Shown piece after piece: positions 37,510 to 47,718 of a stretch of DNA of 64,000 bases. Under the pieces are notes generated by a model. The model had not been told where the DNA came from. It did not search any database and saw nothing but the letters and a program-made list of their open reading frames with translations. The DNA is from Flavobacteriales bacterium (GTDB lineage Bacteria; Bacteroidota; Bacteroidia; Flavobacteriales_F; PHOS-HE28). The position numbers and the translations under genes were made by a program. The stretch lies in NCBI GenBank assembly GCA_016713865.1, contig JADJOG010000003.1, forward strand, positions 1 to 64,000. Reading direction: 5' to 3'. Numbering within the stretch: position 1 is the first letter of the stretch; every line of letters begins with the position of its first letter.

Positions 37510-37713
37510 CTACCGGCTCAGGTACATGGACCTCTCTCCATACACCTGCCTCTGCCACGGCCCGCAGAGCCGGGCCTCGCAGTGACAGAACCCCGCGTCT
37601 CCGCGCGGGGCAGGCTCCTCCTTCAGATCCTTAATGAAGTAGATCGCCTCACCGGTGCTCTTCATCTCAGGCCCCAGGCTCTTGTCCACGTTCGGGAACT
37701 TGTCCGTGTTCAT
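37510..37713 (-). repeat. carB 3'-end copy A, with REP-type hairpin inside
   Basis: Encodes DKFPNVDKSLGPEMKST and continues to IKDLK, then a hairpin module (about 37546-37592) and finally RQVYGERSMYLSR with a TAG stop. The final codons are agg tcc atg tac ctg agc cgg, different from intact carB. It begins 0-6 bp after the stop of the DUF1016 gene. The module replaces DPFF of the intact protein. Confidence 0.85.
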
Positions 37714-38786
37714 TCGCTAAGCTCTCGTTCGATGTCCTTCACGCTGGGCAGTACGCCACGCAGGTTCTTCGGCAAGGTAGCTACCAGACGGGTGCGCCAT
37801 TCAGCCACGCCGATGGGCTTGGCCACGTCGCGCAGCGCGTACTCCACCACGAGCTTGTCGTTGTCCTTGCACAGCAGCAGGCCGATGGAGGGCTTGTCGT
37901 CCGGATGGCGCATCTGCTCATCCACGGCGGTGAGGTAGAAGTTCATCTTGCCCGCGTGCTCCGGCTCGAAGGCTTCCATCTTCAACTCCACCACCACATA
38001 GCAGCGCAGCTTGAGGTGGTAGAAGAGCAGGTCCAGGAAGTAGTCCTTGCGGCCGACCTTCAGCGGTACTTGGCGCCCCACGAATGCGAAGCCCGCACCC
38101 AACTCCAGCAGCACCTTCTGGATATGACCAACAAGGGCAAGTTCCAGATCGCGCTCGCGCATATCGGTCGCGATGTTCAGGAACTCGAAGGTGTACGGAT
38201 CCTTGAGCGTCTGCTGCGCGAGATCAGATCGTTCAGCGGGGAGCGTGCGCTTGAAGTTGGTGATGGCCTTGCCTTGGCGGCGGTGCGCATGCGTGGCGAT
38301 CTGCGCATCGAGCACGGCACGGCTCCAGCCGTTGGCGATGGTGGCCTGCGCATACCACATGCGGTGCTCGGGCCTCTTCACACGCGACAGGAGCAACACG
38401 TTATGCCCCCAGGGAATTTGTCCAACAAGCTGTTGGACAATTGAGGGGTTGGGGTATGCCTCGGCGAACGCACGCATATAGAGCATGTTCGAGCGGGAGA
38501 AACCGCCCATGTCCGGGAACTCCTTGTGCAGGTCTCTCGCCAGTCGTTCTACCACCTTGCTGCCCCAGCCCTCCTTGTCCTGCCGCTCGATGATCTCCCG
38601 GCCGATGTGCCAATAGAGCATCACCAACTCGCTGTTCACCGCGAGCGCCGCCTTGAGTTGCGCGGCGCGGATGCGCGTCTTCACGGCCTCGAGCACGGCC
38701 GCGTAGTTCTTCGGTAGCACGCTCACCAGGCGCTTTCCAACCATCGCACTGCGCCGGGTTGAAGACCTCTTCTTCGCCACTGGCAT
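37710..38786 (-). CDS. DUF1016 (YhcG-type) PD-(D/E)XK nuclease family protein
   Basis: A 358-residue protein. The N-terminal DUF1016 part shows LVMLYWHIGREIIERQDKEGWGSKVVERLA, PDMGGFSRSNMLYMRAFAEAYP and GQIPWGHNVLLLSRV. The C-terminal nuclease part shows LLELGAGFAFVGRQVPLKVGRKDYFLDLLFYH and the PD-(D/E)XK core DYFLDLLFYHLKLRCYVVVELKMEAFEPEHAGKM, split here as DLLF / VVELK. The family is common in defence islands and mobile DNA. The start at 38786 (MPVAKKRSS) avoids the palindromes upstream. It ends with a natural family C-terminus immediately before copy A. Confidence 0.85.
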   Translation of the reverse strand: MPVAKKRSSTRRSAMVGKRLVSVLPKNYAAVLEAVKTRIRAAQLKAALAVNSELVMLYWHIGREIIERQDKEGWGSKVVERLARDLHKEFPDMGGFSRSNMLYMRAFAEAYPNPSIVQQLVGQIPWGHNVLLLSRVKRPEHRMWYAQATIANGWSRAVLDAQIATHAHRRQGKAITNFKRTLPAERSDLAQQTLKDPYTFEFLNIATDMRERDLELALVGHIQKVLLELGAGFAFVGRQVPLKVGRKDYFLDLLFYHLKLRCYVVVELKMEAFEPEHAGKMNFYLTAVDEQMRHPDDKPSIGLLLCKDNDKLVVEYALRDVAKPIGVAEWRTRLVATLPKNLRGVLPSVKDIERELSE

Positions 38787-38819
38787 GTGACCAAGATAGC
38801 GGTGCTGCTGGTTTCCTGT

Positions 38820-38889
38820 AATTGTGCAACAGGCTGTTGCACAATTGGAAGCTCCCTCGCGCAATTGTCCAACAGCCTGTTGGACAATT
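38820..38889. repeat. Two adjacent perfect palindromes before the DUF1016 gene
   Basis: At 38820-38846 and 38863-38889, each 27 bp with 13-bp arms around one central base (aattgtgcaacag / ctgttgcacaatt and aattgtccaacag / ctgttggacaatt). They lie 34-103 bp upstream of the start. A related palindrome recurs inside the gene near 38417-38439, where it encodes IVQQLVGQ. Confidence 0.8.
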
Positions 38890-38898
38890 AGAGCCACG

Positions 38899-39048
38899 CT
38901 ATCTGCTCAGATACATCGACCGCGCCTCGTACACCTGCCTCTGCCACGGCCCGCAAAGCCGGGCCTCGCAGTGACAGAACCCCGCGTCTCAGCGCGGTGC
39001 AGGCTACTCCTTCAGATCCTTGATGAAGTAGATCACTCACCGGTGCTC
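38899..39048 (-). repeat. carB 3'-end copy B, with REP-type hairpin inside
   Basis: Starts at the MKSTGE codons of carB, has a small change that breaks the frame, continues IYFIKDLKE, then the hairpin module (about 38934-38982), then RQVYEARSMYLSR with a TAG stop. It is the most decayed copy (GE changed to EA). Final codons are cgg tcg atg tat ctg agc aga. Confidence 0.8.
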
Positions 39049-39049
39049 T

Positions 39050-39370
39050 TCATTCGGCTCTGTAAGTGTGGAACGTTCCGAATCTAAGGAACCCTGTCTT
39101 CCTAGCCTCCTCCGCCTTCTCCTTCAGCTCGGTCGCAACTATGTGGGTTCGAAGTCGCTTGTCGAAGGGTTCCAGATCCTCGATGCCCATGACGGTCATC
39201 TTGTAGTGTTCGGCAGCGGATATCACTTGCTTCGAAAACTCATCACCATCCTTGACGAATGCAACGACCTGAACGAAACTGTTCGCTCTAAGAGCTTCCC
39301 CGTTCTGGTCCTCCAACTCGCAATCTGGTTGAGGTCGCAGATGCACCAAACCGATCCAGACACGCTTCAT
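39050..39370 (-). CDS. Small protein of unknown function between carB tails
   Basis: A 106-residue soluble protein (MKRVWIGLVHLRPQPDCELED, FVQVVAFVKDGDEFSKQVISA, MTVMGIEDLEPFDKRLR, ELKEKAEEARKTGFLRFGTFH). I do not recognise the family. The pattern of an opening strand followed by a conserved DGDEF turn resembles small immunity-type proteins but that is weak. The ATG at 39370 is 7 bp after the stop of copy C. The stop codon TGA is formed by the ATGAAG of copy B read in another frame, so the natural 3' end may be truncated. Confidence 0.6.
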   Translation of the reverse strand: MKRVWIGLVHLRPQPDCELEDQNGEALRANSFVQVVAFVKDGDEFSKQVISAAEHYKMTVMGIEDLEPFDKRLRTHIVATELKEKAEEARKTGFLRFGTFHTYRAE

Positions 39371-39376
39371 CGCCAA

Positions 39377-39598
39377 CTAGCGGCTGAGATACATCGAGCG
39401 TTCACCGTAGACCTGTCTGAAGAATGGATCCTTCAGATCCTTGATGAAGTAGATCGCCTCACCGGTGCTCTTCATCTCAGGCCCCAAGCTCTTGTCCACG
39501 TTCGGGAACTTGTCGAAGCTGAAGACGGGCACCTTGATCGCATAGCCATCCAGCCGCGCCTTGAACTGGAAGTCCTTGAGCTTGGCGCCGAGCATCAC
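39377..39598 (-). repeat. carB 3'-end copy C (longest, no hairpin)
   Basis: 73 codons from MLGAKLKDFQFKARLDGYAIKV to RQVYGERSMYLSR and TAG. Only two residues differ from intact carB (H to A, P to A), but many codons differ synonymously; final codons are cgc tcg atg tat ctc agc cgc. It starts about 7 bp after the stop of the SBBP gene. Confidence 0.9.
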
Positions 39599-39604
39599 CC
39601 AACA

Positions 39605-41308
39605 TTAATCCGCTTTGACGAACCTATGAATCGCTGCGCCGCATTTAAGCAAATACACTCCCGAAGGCAGCGAACTCACATCAAGCCCGAGAGAGAATGC
39701 ACCAGGCTGAACTAAGAAGGTTTGAATGGCGCGCCCCGACAGATCCATCAAGTGCACGGCGCTACCATCCGAGGTATTCCCTGTCAGCGTCAACACCGAA
39801 CTGGCGGGGTTGGGGAACGCCGTCATCTTTACCAGCAACGAAGCGGGTTCATTCACTGATGTATAAAGGGAGCCAAGCATCCAAACGAACCCGTTCGTGT
39901 ACGATGAAGTCGGGCTCGGCACATTGTCCTGGTCAGGGCCGGGATCGAAATCAAGCTCGCCCTGATAGATGCCCGCAATATGAACGTCATCCTGTTCACC
40001 AAGCGCGATCGCCAGACCCTCATCGCCATTAACGGAACCCACATGCCATGCGGTCATGAAATCACCGTTGCCTCGCAGGGCCAACACGAACACATCGTTC
40101 AGGCCGTTGGATGTGAAAGGAGCCGTGCCGGCTGGGTCAAAATCAACCGTTTGATCGTTGCCGTAGTAGTACCCTGTAACCATGATATCACCCATGTTGG
40201 TAACGGCCACGTCTCGGGCCACCTGGTCATTTCCTTGCCCAACTGTCCGAACCCAGGCGAAATTCCCACTAGCGTCCAGTTTGAGAATGAACAGATCTTG
40301 ATCGTCGAGCGACATCACAGTAGAATCACCAGTGCCCGGGTCGAAATCCACGCTCAAGTTGAATGCTCCGACAACAAAGACATTCCCGACCGCATCAATA
40401 TCGACACCACCTATTCCGTCGTTCTGCCCGCCACCGAATGACCTACCCCAAACCCATTGTCCGGAAGCATTCAGTTTTGACACATAGATGTCGTTGCCTC
40501 CATTGCTGACATGTGGGTCGTTCTGGTTTGATGGATTCAGATGTACCGTTCCTTGAAAGCGGCCCACACTAACAACACTTCCATCGGGTGCAACTACAAT
40601 ACCCCGTCCACCGGGATTGTTGCCTGTTCCACCCAGCTTTGAAGCCCAGATAAAGTCTCCGTCAGTACTAAGCTTCAGGACGAAAGCATCACCAGCGGCC
40701 TGTCCGGTGAGTAAAGAATCGCCCAAGCCTGGATCGAAGTCCACGGTCAGTCGAAAGTATCCGGTGACATGTGGATTGCCGAAGTCATCGACGTCAATGG
40801 CATGGCCAATATCAATGTTCGTTGATCCGAAAGCATGAACCCATTGGAGGGTGCCCTCGGTATCGTATTTCACAACGAAAATGTCCTCCAGATTCGAGGA
40901 GGAAACAATAGTATCAGCCTCGGCTCCAGATCCGAAGATCGCAGTCCCTCTGAAGGAGCCGGTCGCGTACACATTACCATCCGCGTCAACATCTATGGAT
41001 AGTCCTTGGTCATAACCGGGACCGCCAGCGGTCGTGATCCAAAGAGGATCACCATCGAAATTCAGCTTAGCAAGGAAAATGTCATCCCATCCTCGTGAGC
41101 GCATGTAGTTCGTCCCCGGTCCAGGATCAAAGTCTGTACTATCCGAGAAGTAGCCTGTTGCGTACACGTTGCCATCGTCATCAACAGCAAGAGCTTTCAC
41201 TTCCACAGAAGCAGGACCTTGGAAAGTGGAGACCCATTGATGCAGGGGTTGAGCTGTCACCTGTGCACTGATCAGGGAACAAATAAGCAGTAGGCCGATG
41301 GGTCGCAT
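39605..41308 (-). CDS. Secreted SBBP-repeat beta-propeller protein with T9SS sorting domain
   Basis: A 567-residue exported protein. The signal peptide is GLLLICSLISAQVTAQ. The body has about eight repeats with the SBBP pattern (DDDGNVYATGYFSDSTDFDPG, DADGNVYATGSFRGTAIFG, DAVGNVFVVGAFNLSVDFDPG), each ending in a DIFLAKLN-type strand. The C-terminal 75 residues (MTAFPNPASSVLTL, VHLMDLSGRAIQTFL, LPSGVYLLKC) form a T9SS type A sorting domain, so the protein is exported across the outer membrane and cleaved there. G+C is lower than in the core genes. I start at 41308 in front of the signal peptide. Confidence 0.85.
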   Translation of the reverse strand: MRPIGLLLICSLISAQVTAQPLHQWVSTFQGPASVEVKALAVDDDGNVYATGYFSDSTDFDPGPGTNYMRSRGWDDIFLAKLNFDGDPLWITTAGGPGYDQGLSIDVDADGNVYATGSFRGTAIFGSGAEADTIVSSSNLEDIFVVKYDTEGTLQWVHAFGSTNIDIGHAIDVDDFGNPHVTGYFRLTVDFDPGLGDSLLTGQAAGDAFVLKLSTDGDFIWASKLGGTGNNPGGRGIVVAPDGSVVSVGRFQGTVHLNPSNQNDPHVSNGGNDIYVSKLNASGQWVWGRSFGGGQNDGIGGVDIDAVGNVFVVGAFNLSVDFDPGTGDSTVMSLDDQDLFILKLDASGNFAWVRTVGQGNDQVARDVAVTNMGDIMVTGYYYGNDQTVDFDPAGTAPFTSNGLNDVFVLALRGNGDFMTAWHVGSVNGDEGLAIALGEQDDVHIAGIYQGELDFDPGPDQDNVPSPTSSYTNGFVWMLGSLYTSVNEPASLLVKMTAFPNPASSVLTLTGNTSDGSAVHLMDLSGRAIQTFLVQPGAFSLGLDVSSLPSGVYLLKCGAAIHRFVKAD

Positions 41309-41422
41309 GCTGGTTGTTTGGACGAACATGGATCTTTGATTAGGAAGTACGCGCCGACCGCACTTGATAGGAGCGGCCTGATGAAAGTGACAAAACGCTT
41401 TGGCTCACGCCGCCTAACTTTT

Positions 41423-41495
41423 CACGTCCATACTCCGCTCCCCATAAACCTGCCTCTGCCACGGCCCGCAGAGCCGGGGCTCGCAGTGACAGAAC
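41423..41495 (-). repeat. REP-type hairpin module plus truncated carB tail (D2)
   Basis: Hairpin module at about 41449-41495 followed on the minus strand by codons for RQVYGERSM, after which the frame diverges (DVKS and a stop). It lies directly downstream of copy D and upstream of the SBBP gene. Confidence 0.75.
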
Positions 41496-41523
41496 GCCCC
41501 TTCACTTCGTTCGGGGTTACACA

Positions 41524-41684
41524 TCATCGCGACAAGTACATTGAGCGTTCCCCATAGACTTGGCGGGAGAAGGGGTCTTTGAGATCCTTGATGAAGTAGA
41601 TTGCTTCCCCCGTGCTCTTCATCTCCGGCCCCAAACTCTTGTCCACGTTGGGGAACTTGTCGAAGCTGAAGACGGGCACCTTGA
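41524..41684 (-). repeat. carB 3'-end copy D
   Basis: Starts within the codons VKVPVFSFDKF, continues SLGPEMKSTGEAIYFIKDLK, DPFS and RQVYGERSMYLSR, and ends with TGA. Final codons are cgc tca atg tac ttg tcg cga. One residue differs from intact carB (F to S). It lies about 55 bp after the stop of the gene at 41740-42288. Confidence 0.88.
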
Positions 41685-41739
41685 CCGCTTGATCATTCCA
41701 CTTTGTGCAGTTGTTCGGGCACATGGCACAATGAATGCG

Positions 41740-42288
41740 TCAGTCCGCCAGGGCGTTCGCAAGCCTGTTCACAAATGCCGACAATGATCGATGCATGTCG
41801 GCCAATTCATCGTGCTTCGGTTTTGGCTCCTTGCCCTTCTTGATACGGCCCGCGTTCGTTTGATGATACTTCCGATACCACTCGGTCAAAGGAACCGAGC
41901 GCATCCCGTTTCCTTTCGCATGGCTGTATATGAACCGAGACATCGCGCACCGCAAACTATCACCTTCGAACCAGATGGAAAGGTCGAACTCAAGCGTTCG
42001 CTTCTCCACAAGGACTGAACTGGCGATCACCCAATTGGAAAGCTTCATGGTCGGCCTCCCCGTGAGCCTGGCACGGCCAGCCACGACCGTGTCCTGCCAT
42101 GTTCCAGGTAATTCCGTTGAGAGCCACGAGAGCGCCTTCTCTAAGAGCTCATCTCGTTCCCGTGTGGATCGGACCAGGACCGAGCAGGTATCCATTGCAT
42201 CGTCCGCCAAAGGAATGTAGCGCAGGCTTACCTGCGCCACTACGGCTTGCGCACAGAACACTATGGCGAACAAAAAGATCCTGCACAT
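41740..42288 (-). CDS. Exported protein of unknown function, first gene after carB
   Basis: A 182-residue protein with a signal peptide (MCRIFLFAIVFCAQAVVAQ). The mature part contains VSLRYIPLADDAMDTCSVLVR, ALSWLSTELPGTWQDTVVAGRARLTG, MKLSNWVIASSVLVEKRTLEFDLSIWFEGDSLRC and an Arg/Lys-rich C-terminus. It is probably periplasmic. The pattern of a small beta domain with a final basic helix is common in this phylum, but no family is recognised. The start at 42288 excludes upstream codons that translate the hairpin module. The stop is followed by copy D. Confidence 0.6.
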   Translation of the reverse strand: MCRIFLFAIVFCAQAVVAQVSLRYIPLADDAMDTCSVLVRSTRERDELLEKALSWLSTELPGTWQDTVVAGRARLTGRPTMKLSNWVIASSVLVEKRTLEFDLSIWFEGDSLRCAMSRFIYSHAKGNGMRSVPLTEWYRKYHQTNAGRIKKGKEPKPKHDELADMHRSLSAFVNRLANALAD

Positions 42289-42302
42289 CGCGGTAGCGCT
42301 CC

Positions 42303-42390
42303 TTATCTGCTCAGATACATCGACCTCTCCCCATACACCTGCCTCTGCCACGCCTGCTTCAAGAGCAAGCAGGCTCGCAGTGACAGAACG
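42303..42390 (-). repeat. REP-type hairpin module plus carB tail end (E2)
   Basis: Directly downstream of intact carB: a module with the same conserved flanks as in A, B and D2 (cctgcctctgccac and ctcgcagtgacagaac) but a different hairpin tip (gcctgctt / aagcaggc), then RQVYGERSMYLSR with a TAA stop. Final codons are agg tcg atg tat ctg agc aga. Confidence 0.85.
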
Positions 42391-42403
42391 GATCCGGGCT
42401 TCA

Positions 42404-45214
<2,811 letters not shown>

Positions 45215-45235
45215 GTCCGGTGTGTAACCGGGGTG

Positions 45236-45264
45236 CGAAGCTACCCGCGCATCCACGGCGGCAA
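45236..45264 (-). promoter_or_regulatory. Promoter of carB
   Basis: TAGCTTCG at 45236-45243 and TTG at 45262-45264 on the minus strand, 18 bp apart, 22 bp before the carB start. It fits the Bacteroidota promoter with C in place of the third T. Confidence 0.6.
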
Positions 45265-45402
45265 GAGGAATGTGGAAAAGGCGGGAGGATCGTGGAGAAC
45301 TGCAGAGCTGAATGGCAGCAATGCTTCGGGGAAATGGAATGCGGCCGCATTGCCGGATCTTCGTCGCGCTGCTTTGGCGTCGTTGCGTCGGTGCGGTGAA
45401 CA

Positions 45403-46224
45403 ATGAGCCCCGCGATTTCCTTCTTCACCCACGGCATCACCCTCGCGTACCGCAGCTACGGCAACGGGCCAATGCCTGTGCTCGCGTTCCATGGCTTCGG
45501 CCGCACGGGCTCCGATTTCCGCATCCTCGAAGGGCCGCTTGGTGATCGGTGCACCATCCACGCCTTCGACCTGCACTTCCATGGTGACAGCCCCGGTTAT
45601 CCGCACCGCGCCGATGAGCCCTTCACGCCGAAGGAATTGGCGGTCTTCTTCTCCGCATTCCTAGCCGAGAAAGGAATCGAGCGCACCATCGTGATGGGAT
45701 ACAGCTTGGGTGGCCGCATCGCGCTTTGCCTTGCCGAACAGATGCCGGAGCGCTTCAGCCGCTTGATCCTGGCCGCGCCCGATGGCCTGAAGACCCGGCC
45801 GTGGTATCGCGGGCTGGCCTCATCGAACGTGGGCCGCTGGGCATACAAACGCTTCATCCACCATCCGCAGCGGGTTCACTTCGTCATGGATGCCTTGCGT
45901 GCCTTACGCCTGATGAACGAGCGCATGCACCGTTTCCTGAAGGGGCAGACGGACAGCCGCGCCAAACGTCAGCTCGTTCACGATGTGTGGCTCAGCTACC
46001 GCCTCATAGAGCCCGATCTGGCATCCGTGGCCAAGACAGCGCAGCGACATGGGTTCCCGATCAACCTGTATTTCGGCACGCACGATCGTGTGATACCGCC
46101 CCATTTGGGCAGCAACCTGCGACGACATGCGCCTGATTCGGTCACCAGCGAGGAACTGCCATTCGGGCATGTGCTGCTGACCAGCGAGCTGGGTCAAGCG
46201 ATTCGAGCCCGGCTCTGGGGCTAG
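45403..46224 (+). CDS. Alpha/beta hydrolase
   Basis: A 273-residue hydrolase. The oxyanion block is LAFHGFGRTGSDFRI, the nucleophile elbow is GYSLGGRIALCLAEQ with Ser, and the third strand holds NLYFGTHDRVIPP with the Asp, followed by the catalytic His in ELPFGHVLL. The cap region (RLMNERMHRFLKGQT) is variable. Substrate unknown; it may be an esterase or lactonase. It starts 138 bp after the carB promoter in divergent orientation. Confidence 0.82.
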   Translation: MSPAISFFTHGITLAYRSYGNGPMPVLAFHGFGRTGSDFRILEGPLGDRCTIHAFDLHFHGDSPGYPHRADEPFTPKELAVFFSAFLAEKGIERTIVMGYSLGGRIALCLAEQMPERFSRLILAAPDGLKTRPWYRGLASSNVGRWAYKRFIHHPQRVHFVMDALRALRLMNERMHRFLKGQTDSRAKRQLVHDVWLSYRLIEPDLASVAKTAQRHGFPINLYFGTHDRVIPPHLGSNLRRHAPDSVTSEELPFGHVLLTSELGQAIRARLWG

Positions 46225-46231
46225 AAAGGAG

Positions 46232-46255
46232 AAGGGCCGCCCTGAGGCAGCCCTT
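46232..46255. terminator. Hairpin between the hydrolase and rpmH
   Basis: aagggc (46232-46237) pairs with gccctt (46250-46255), with an inner gcc/ggc stem. It lies between convergent genes, 7 bp after the hydrolase stop. Only a short T-run follows. Confidence 0.5.
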
Positions 46256-46280
46256 TCGGATCAATGTTCGAGACGCAGGG

Positions 46281-46439
46281 CTATTTGCTGCCCACTTGCT
46301 CGTCGCTCACGGTGAGCTTGTGGCGACCCTGCCTGCGGCGGCTGGCCAATACGGCGCGACCCGCCGGGGTGCTCATGCGCTCACGGAATCCGTGCTTGTT
46401 GGTCCGCTTGCGTTTGCTGGGCTGATAAGTGCGCTTCAT
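46281..46439 (-). CDS. rpmH: Ribosomal protein bL34
   Basis: 52 residues, MKRTYQPSKRKRTNKHGFRE, MSTPAGRAVLASRRRQGRHKL; a basic large-subunit protein with the family sequence. I use the ATG at 46439. The frame is open further upstream, but the promoter is there. The C-terminal VSDEQVGSK is a lineage-specific tail. Confidence 0.96.
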   Translation of the reverse strand: MKRTYQPSKRKRTNKHGFRERMSTPAGRAVLASRRRQGRHKLTVSDEQVGSK

Positions 46440-46465
46440 GGCCTTCGTTTTTCGTGAGAGGGCCG

Positions 46466-46495
46466 CAAATGTAGGCCTTTCCCTCACCCGACCAA
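46466..46495 (-). promoter_or_regulatory. Promoter of rpmH
   Basis: TACATTTG at 46466-46473 and TTG at 46493-46495 on the minus strand, 19 bp apart, 27 bp before the start. It is one of the clearest promoters in the window. Confidence 0.72.
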
Positions 46496-46502
46496 ATGGT
46501 TC

Positions 46503-47240
46503 CTATCGCGGGGCGAAACGGAGCCTATCCAGCCCATAGGCCTGTACGGTGCCATCGGTCAACTCGATGAGCAGGCGGCCCAAGGGGTCCACGTCCAAGG
46601 CGCGGGCTTTTGTGGCCTCTCCGTCGAGCAGCATATCGGCCCAGCGGCCACGGGTCCAAAGGCGGTCGGTATACGATACCAGGCCCTCTTCCCGGGCCGA
46701 TTCCCATTTGGCCCACCAATACCCGAAACGGTCCAGCACTTCGCGCAGCAGGCTGAGGCGGTCGTGGAGCGTTCCGGATTCAATTGCCAAGCTGGTGGCC
46801 ACCAATTCCTCGGGCAGTTCCTGGTTATTCACGTTGATGCCGACTCCTATGAGGCTGTTGACCACCAATTCACCCACCAGGTCGTTCTTGATCAGGATGC
46901 CCGCCACTTTCCGGCGATCTATCAGGATGTCGTTCGGCCATTTAATCCGGGTGTCGCCCTGCACGCGGGCGCGAACGGCGTCATGCACGGCCAAGGCCGC
47001 CACCTTGCTGATGCCGAATTGCGCATCGGCCTTGAGTCCGGCTGGCTTGGTCACGATCGTGAAGGTGAGGTCGAGGCTCGGAGCCGACTGCCACGAACGG
47101 CCGCGTTGCCCACGTCCATCGCTCTGCGCATGCGCAAGAATGACAGTGCCATGCGCCGCATTGCCATGCGATAGCAGGTCGGCAGCTGTTTTGTTGGTGC
47201 TCTCCAGCACCTCGAACTCCAGCAACGGCCCTCCGAACAT
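46503..47240 (-). CDS. birA: Biotin--[acetyl-CoA-carboxylase] ligase
   Basis: A 245-residue enzyme that joins biotin to the biotin carrier protein. Motifs are ESTNKTAADLL, the biotin loop SDGRGQRGRSWQS, RIKWPNDILID, KVAGILIKNDL and GVGINVNNQELP. The N-terminal DNA-binding domain of E. coli BirA is absent, so this is the simple, non-regulatory type. I start at 47240 (MFGGPLLEFEVLEST). It is divergent from rsfS. Confidence 0.92.
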   Translation of the reverse strand: MFGGPLLEFEVLESTNKTAADLLSHGNAAHGTVILAHAQSDGRGQRGRSWQSAPSLDLTFTIVTKPAGLKADAQFGISKVAALAVHDAVRARVQGDTRIKWPNDILIDRRKVAGILIKNDLVGELVVNSLIGVGINVNNQELPEELVATSLAIESGTLHDRLSLLREVLDRFGYWWAKWESAREEGLVSYTDRLWTRGRWADMLLDGEATKARALDVDPLGRLLIELTDGTVQAYGLDRLRFAPR

Positions 47241-47325
47241 CTCGGCGGGTCTTCGTGTTGGCAGCGTCCGGCGCGCCCTTGGCGGGAAAGCCAGCACCTC
47301 CCTTTGAACGCACCAAAGTCACCGG

Positions 47326-47703
47326 ATGAAGCGACGCCAAGGCGCCAAGCCCGCCACCAGCCTGATCGACTCAGTGATCAACGGCATTCAGGAAGTCAAA
47401 GGCAAGGACATCGTTCACATGGATCTGCGCGGGGTGCCCAATACGGTGTGCGACCACTTCGTGATCTGCCATGGCGATTCCGGGACCCAAGTGGATGCCA
47501 TCACCCGGTCGGTGCTGGAATTCGCGCGGAAGCAAACCGGTGAGAAGCCCTGGCATACCGAAGGCGAGCGCAACTCCGAATGGGTGCTGCTCGATTTCGT
47601 CGATGTGGTGGTGCACATCTTCCACCGCGACAAGCGCGGCTGTTACGCGCTCGAGGACCTCTTGGGCGACGCCGCCCGAACACAATACGAGCACGTGGCC
47701 TGA
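47326..47703 (+). CDS. rsfS: Ribosomal silencing factor RsfS
   Basis: 125 residues. It binds the ribosomal protein uL14 and prevents subunit joining in starvation. Family blocks are KDIVHMDLRGVPNTVCDHFVICHGDSGTQV, RKQTGEKPWHTEGERNSEWVLLDFVDVVVHIF and YALEDLLGDA. It is the first gene of rsfS-ftsH-cdsA, with 15 bp to ftsH. Confidence 0.92.
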   Translation: MKRRQGAKPATSLIDSVINGIQEVKGKDIVHMDLRGVPNTVCDHFVICHGDSGTQVDAITRSVLEFARKQTGEKPWHTEGERNSEWVLLDFVDVVVHIFHRDKRGCYALEDLLGDAARTQYEHVA

Positions 47704-47718
47704 TCGCCACCATCGACG

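Larger units (their letters stand above)
41309..41739. other. Stretch of carB tails and hairpin repeat without a gene
   Basis: 431 bp between two array genes. It holds copy D, the hairpin module with the rest of a tail (D2), and about 110 bp directly upstream of the SBBP gene in which I see no clear promoter. No other coding frame is supported. Confidence 0.6.

Noticed and set aside
41395..41425. gttaggc motif on the minus strand, similar to the core of integron attC sites, near the SBBP gene
   Set aside because: Only one such core is present, no second core pairs with it, and the other gene boundaries lack it. No integrase is visible. The array is better described by the carB tails.
42289..42351. 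Longer start for the gene after carB (MAEAGVWGEVDV...)
   Set aside because: The codons translate the hairpin module and carB tail in another frame; the same peptide appears before unrelated sequence near 37558. The signal peptide begins at 42288.
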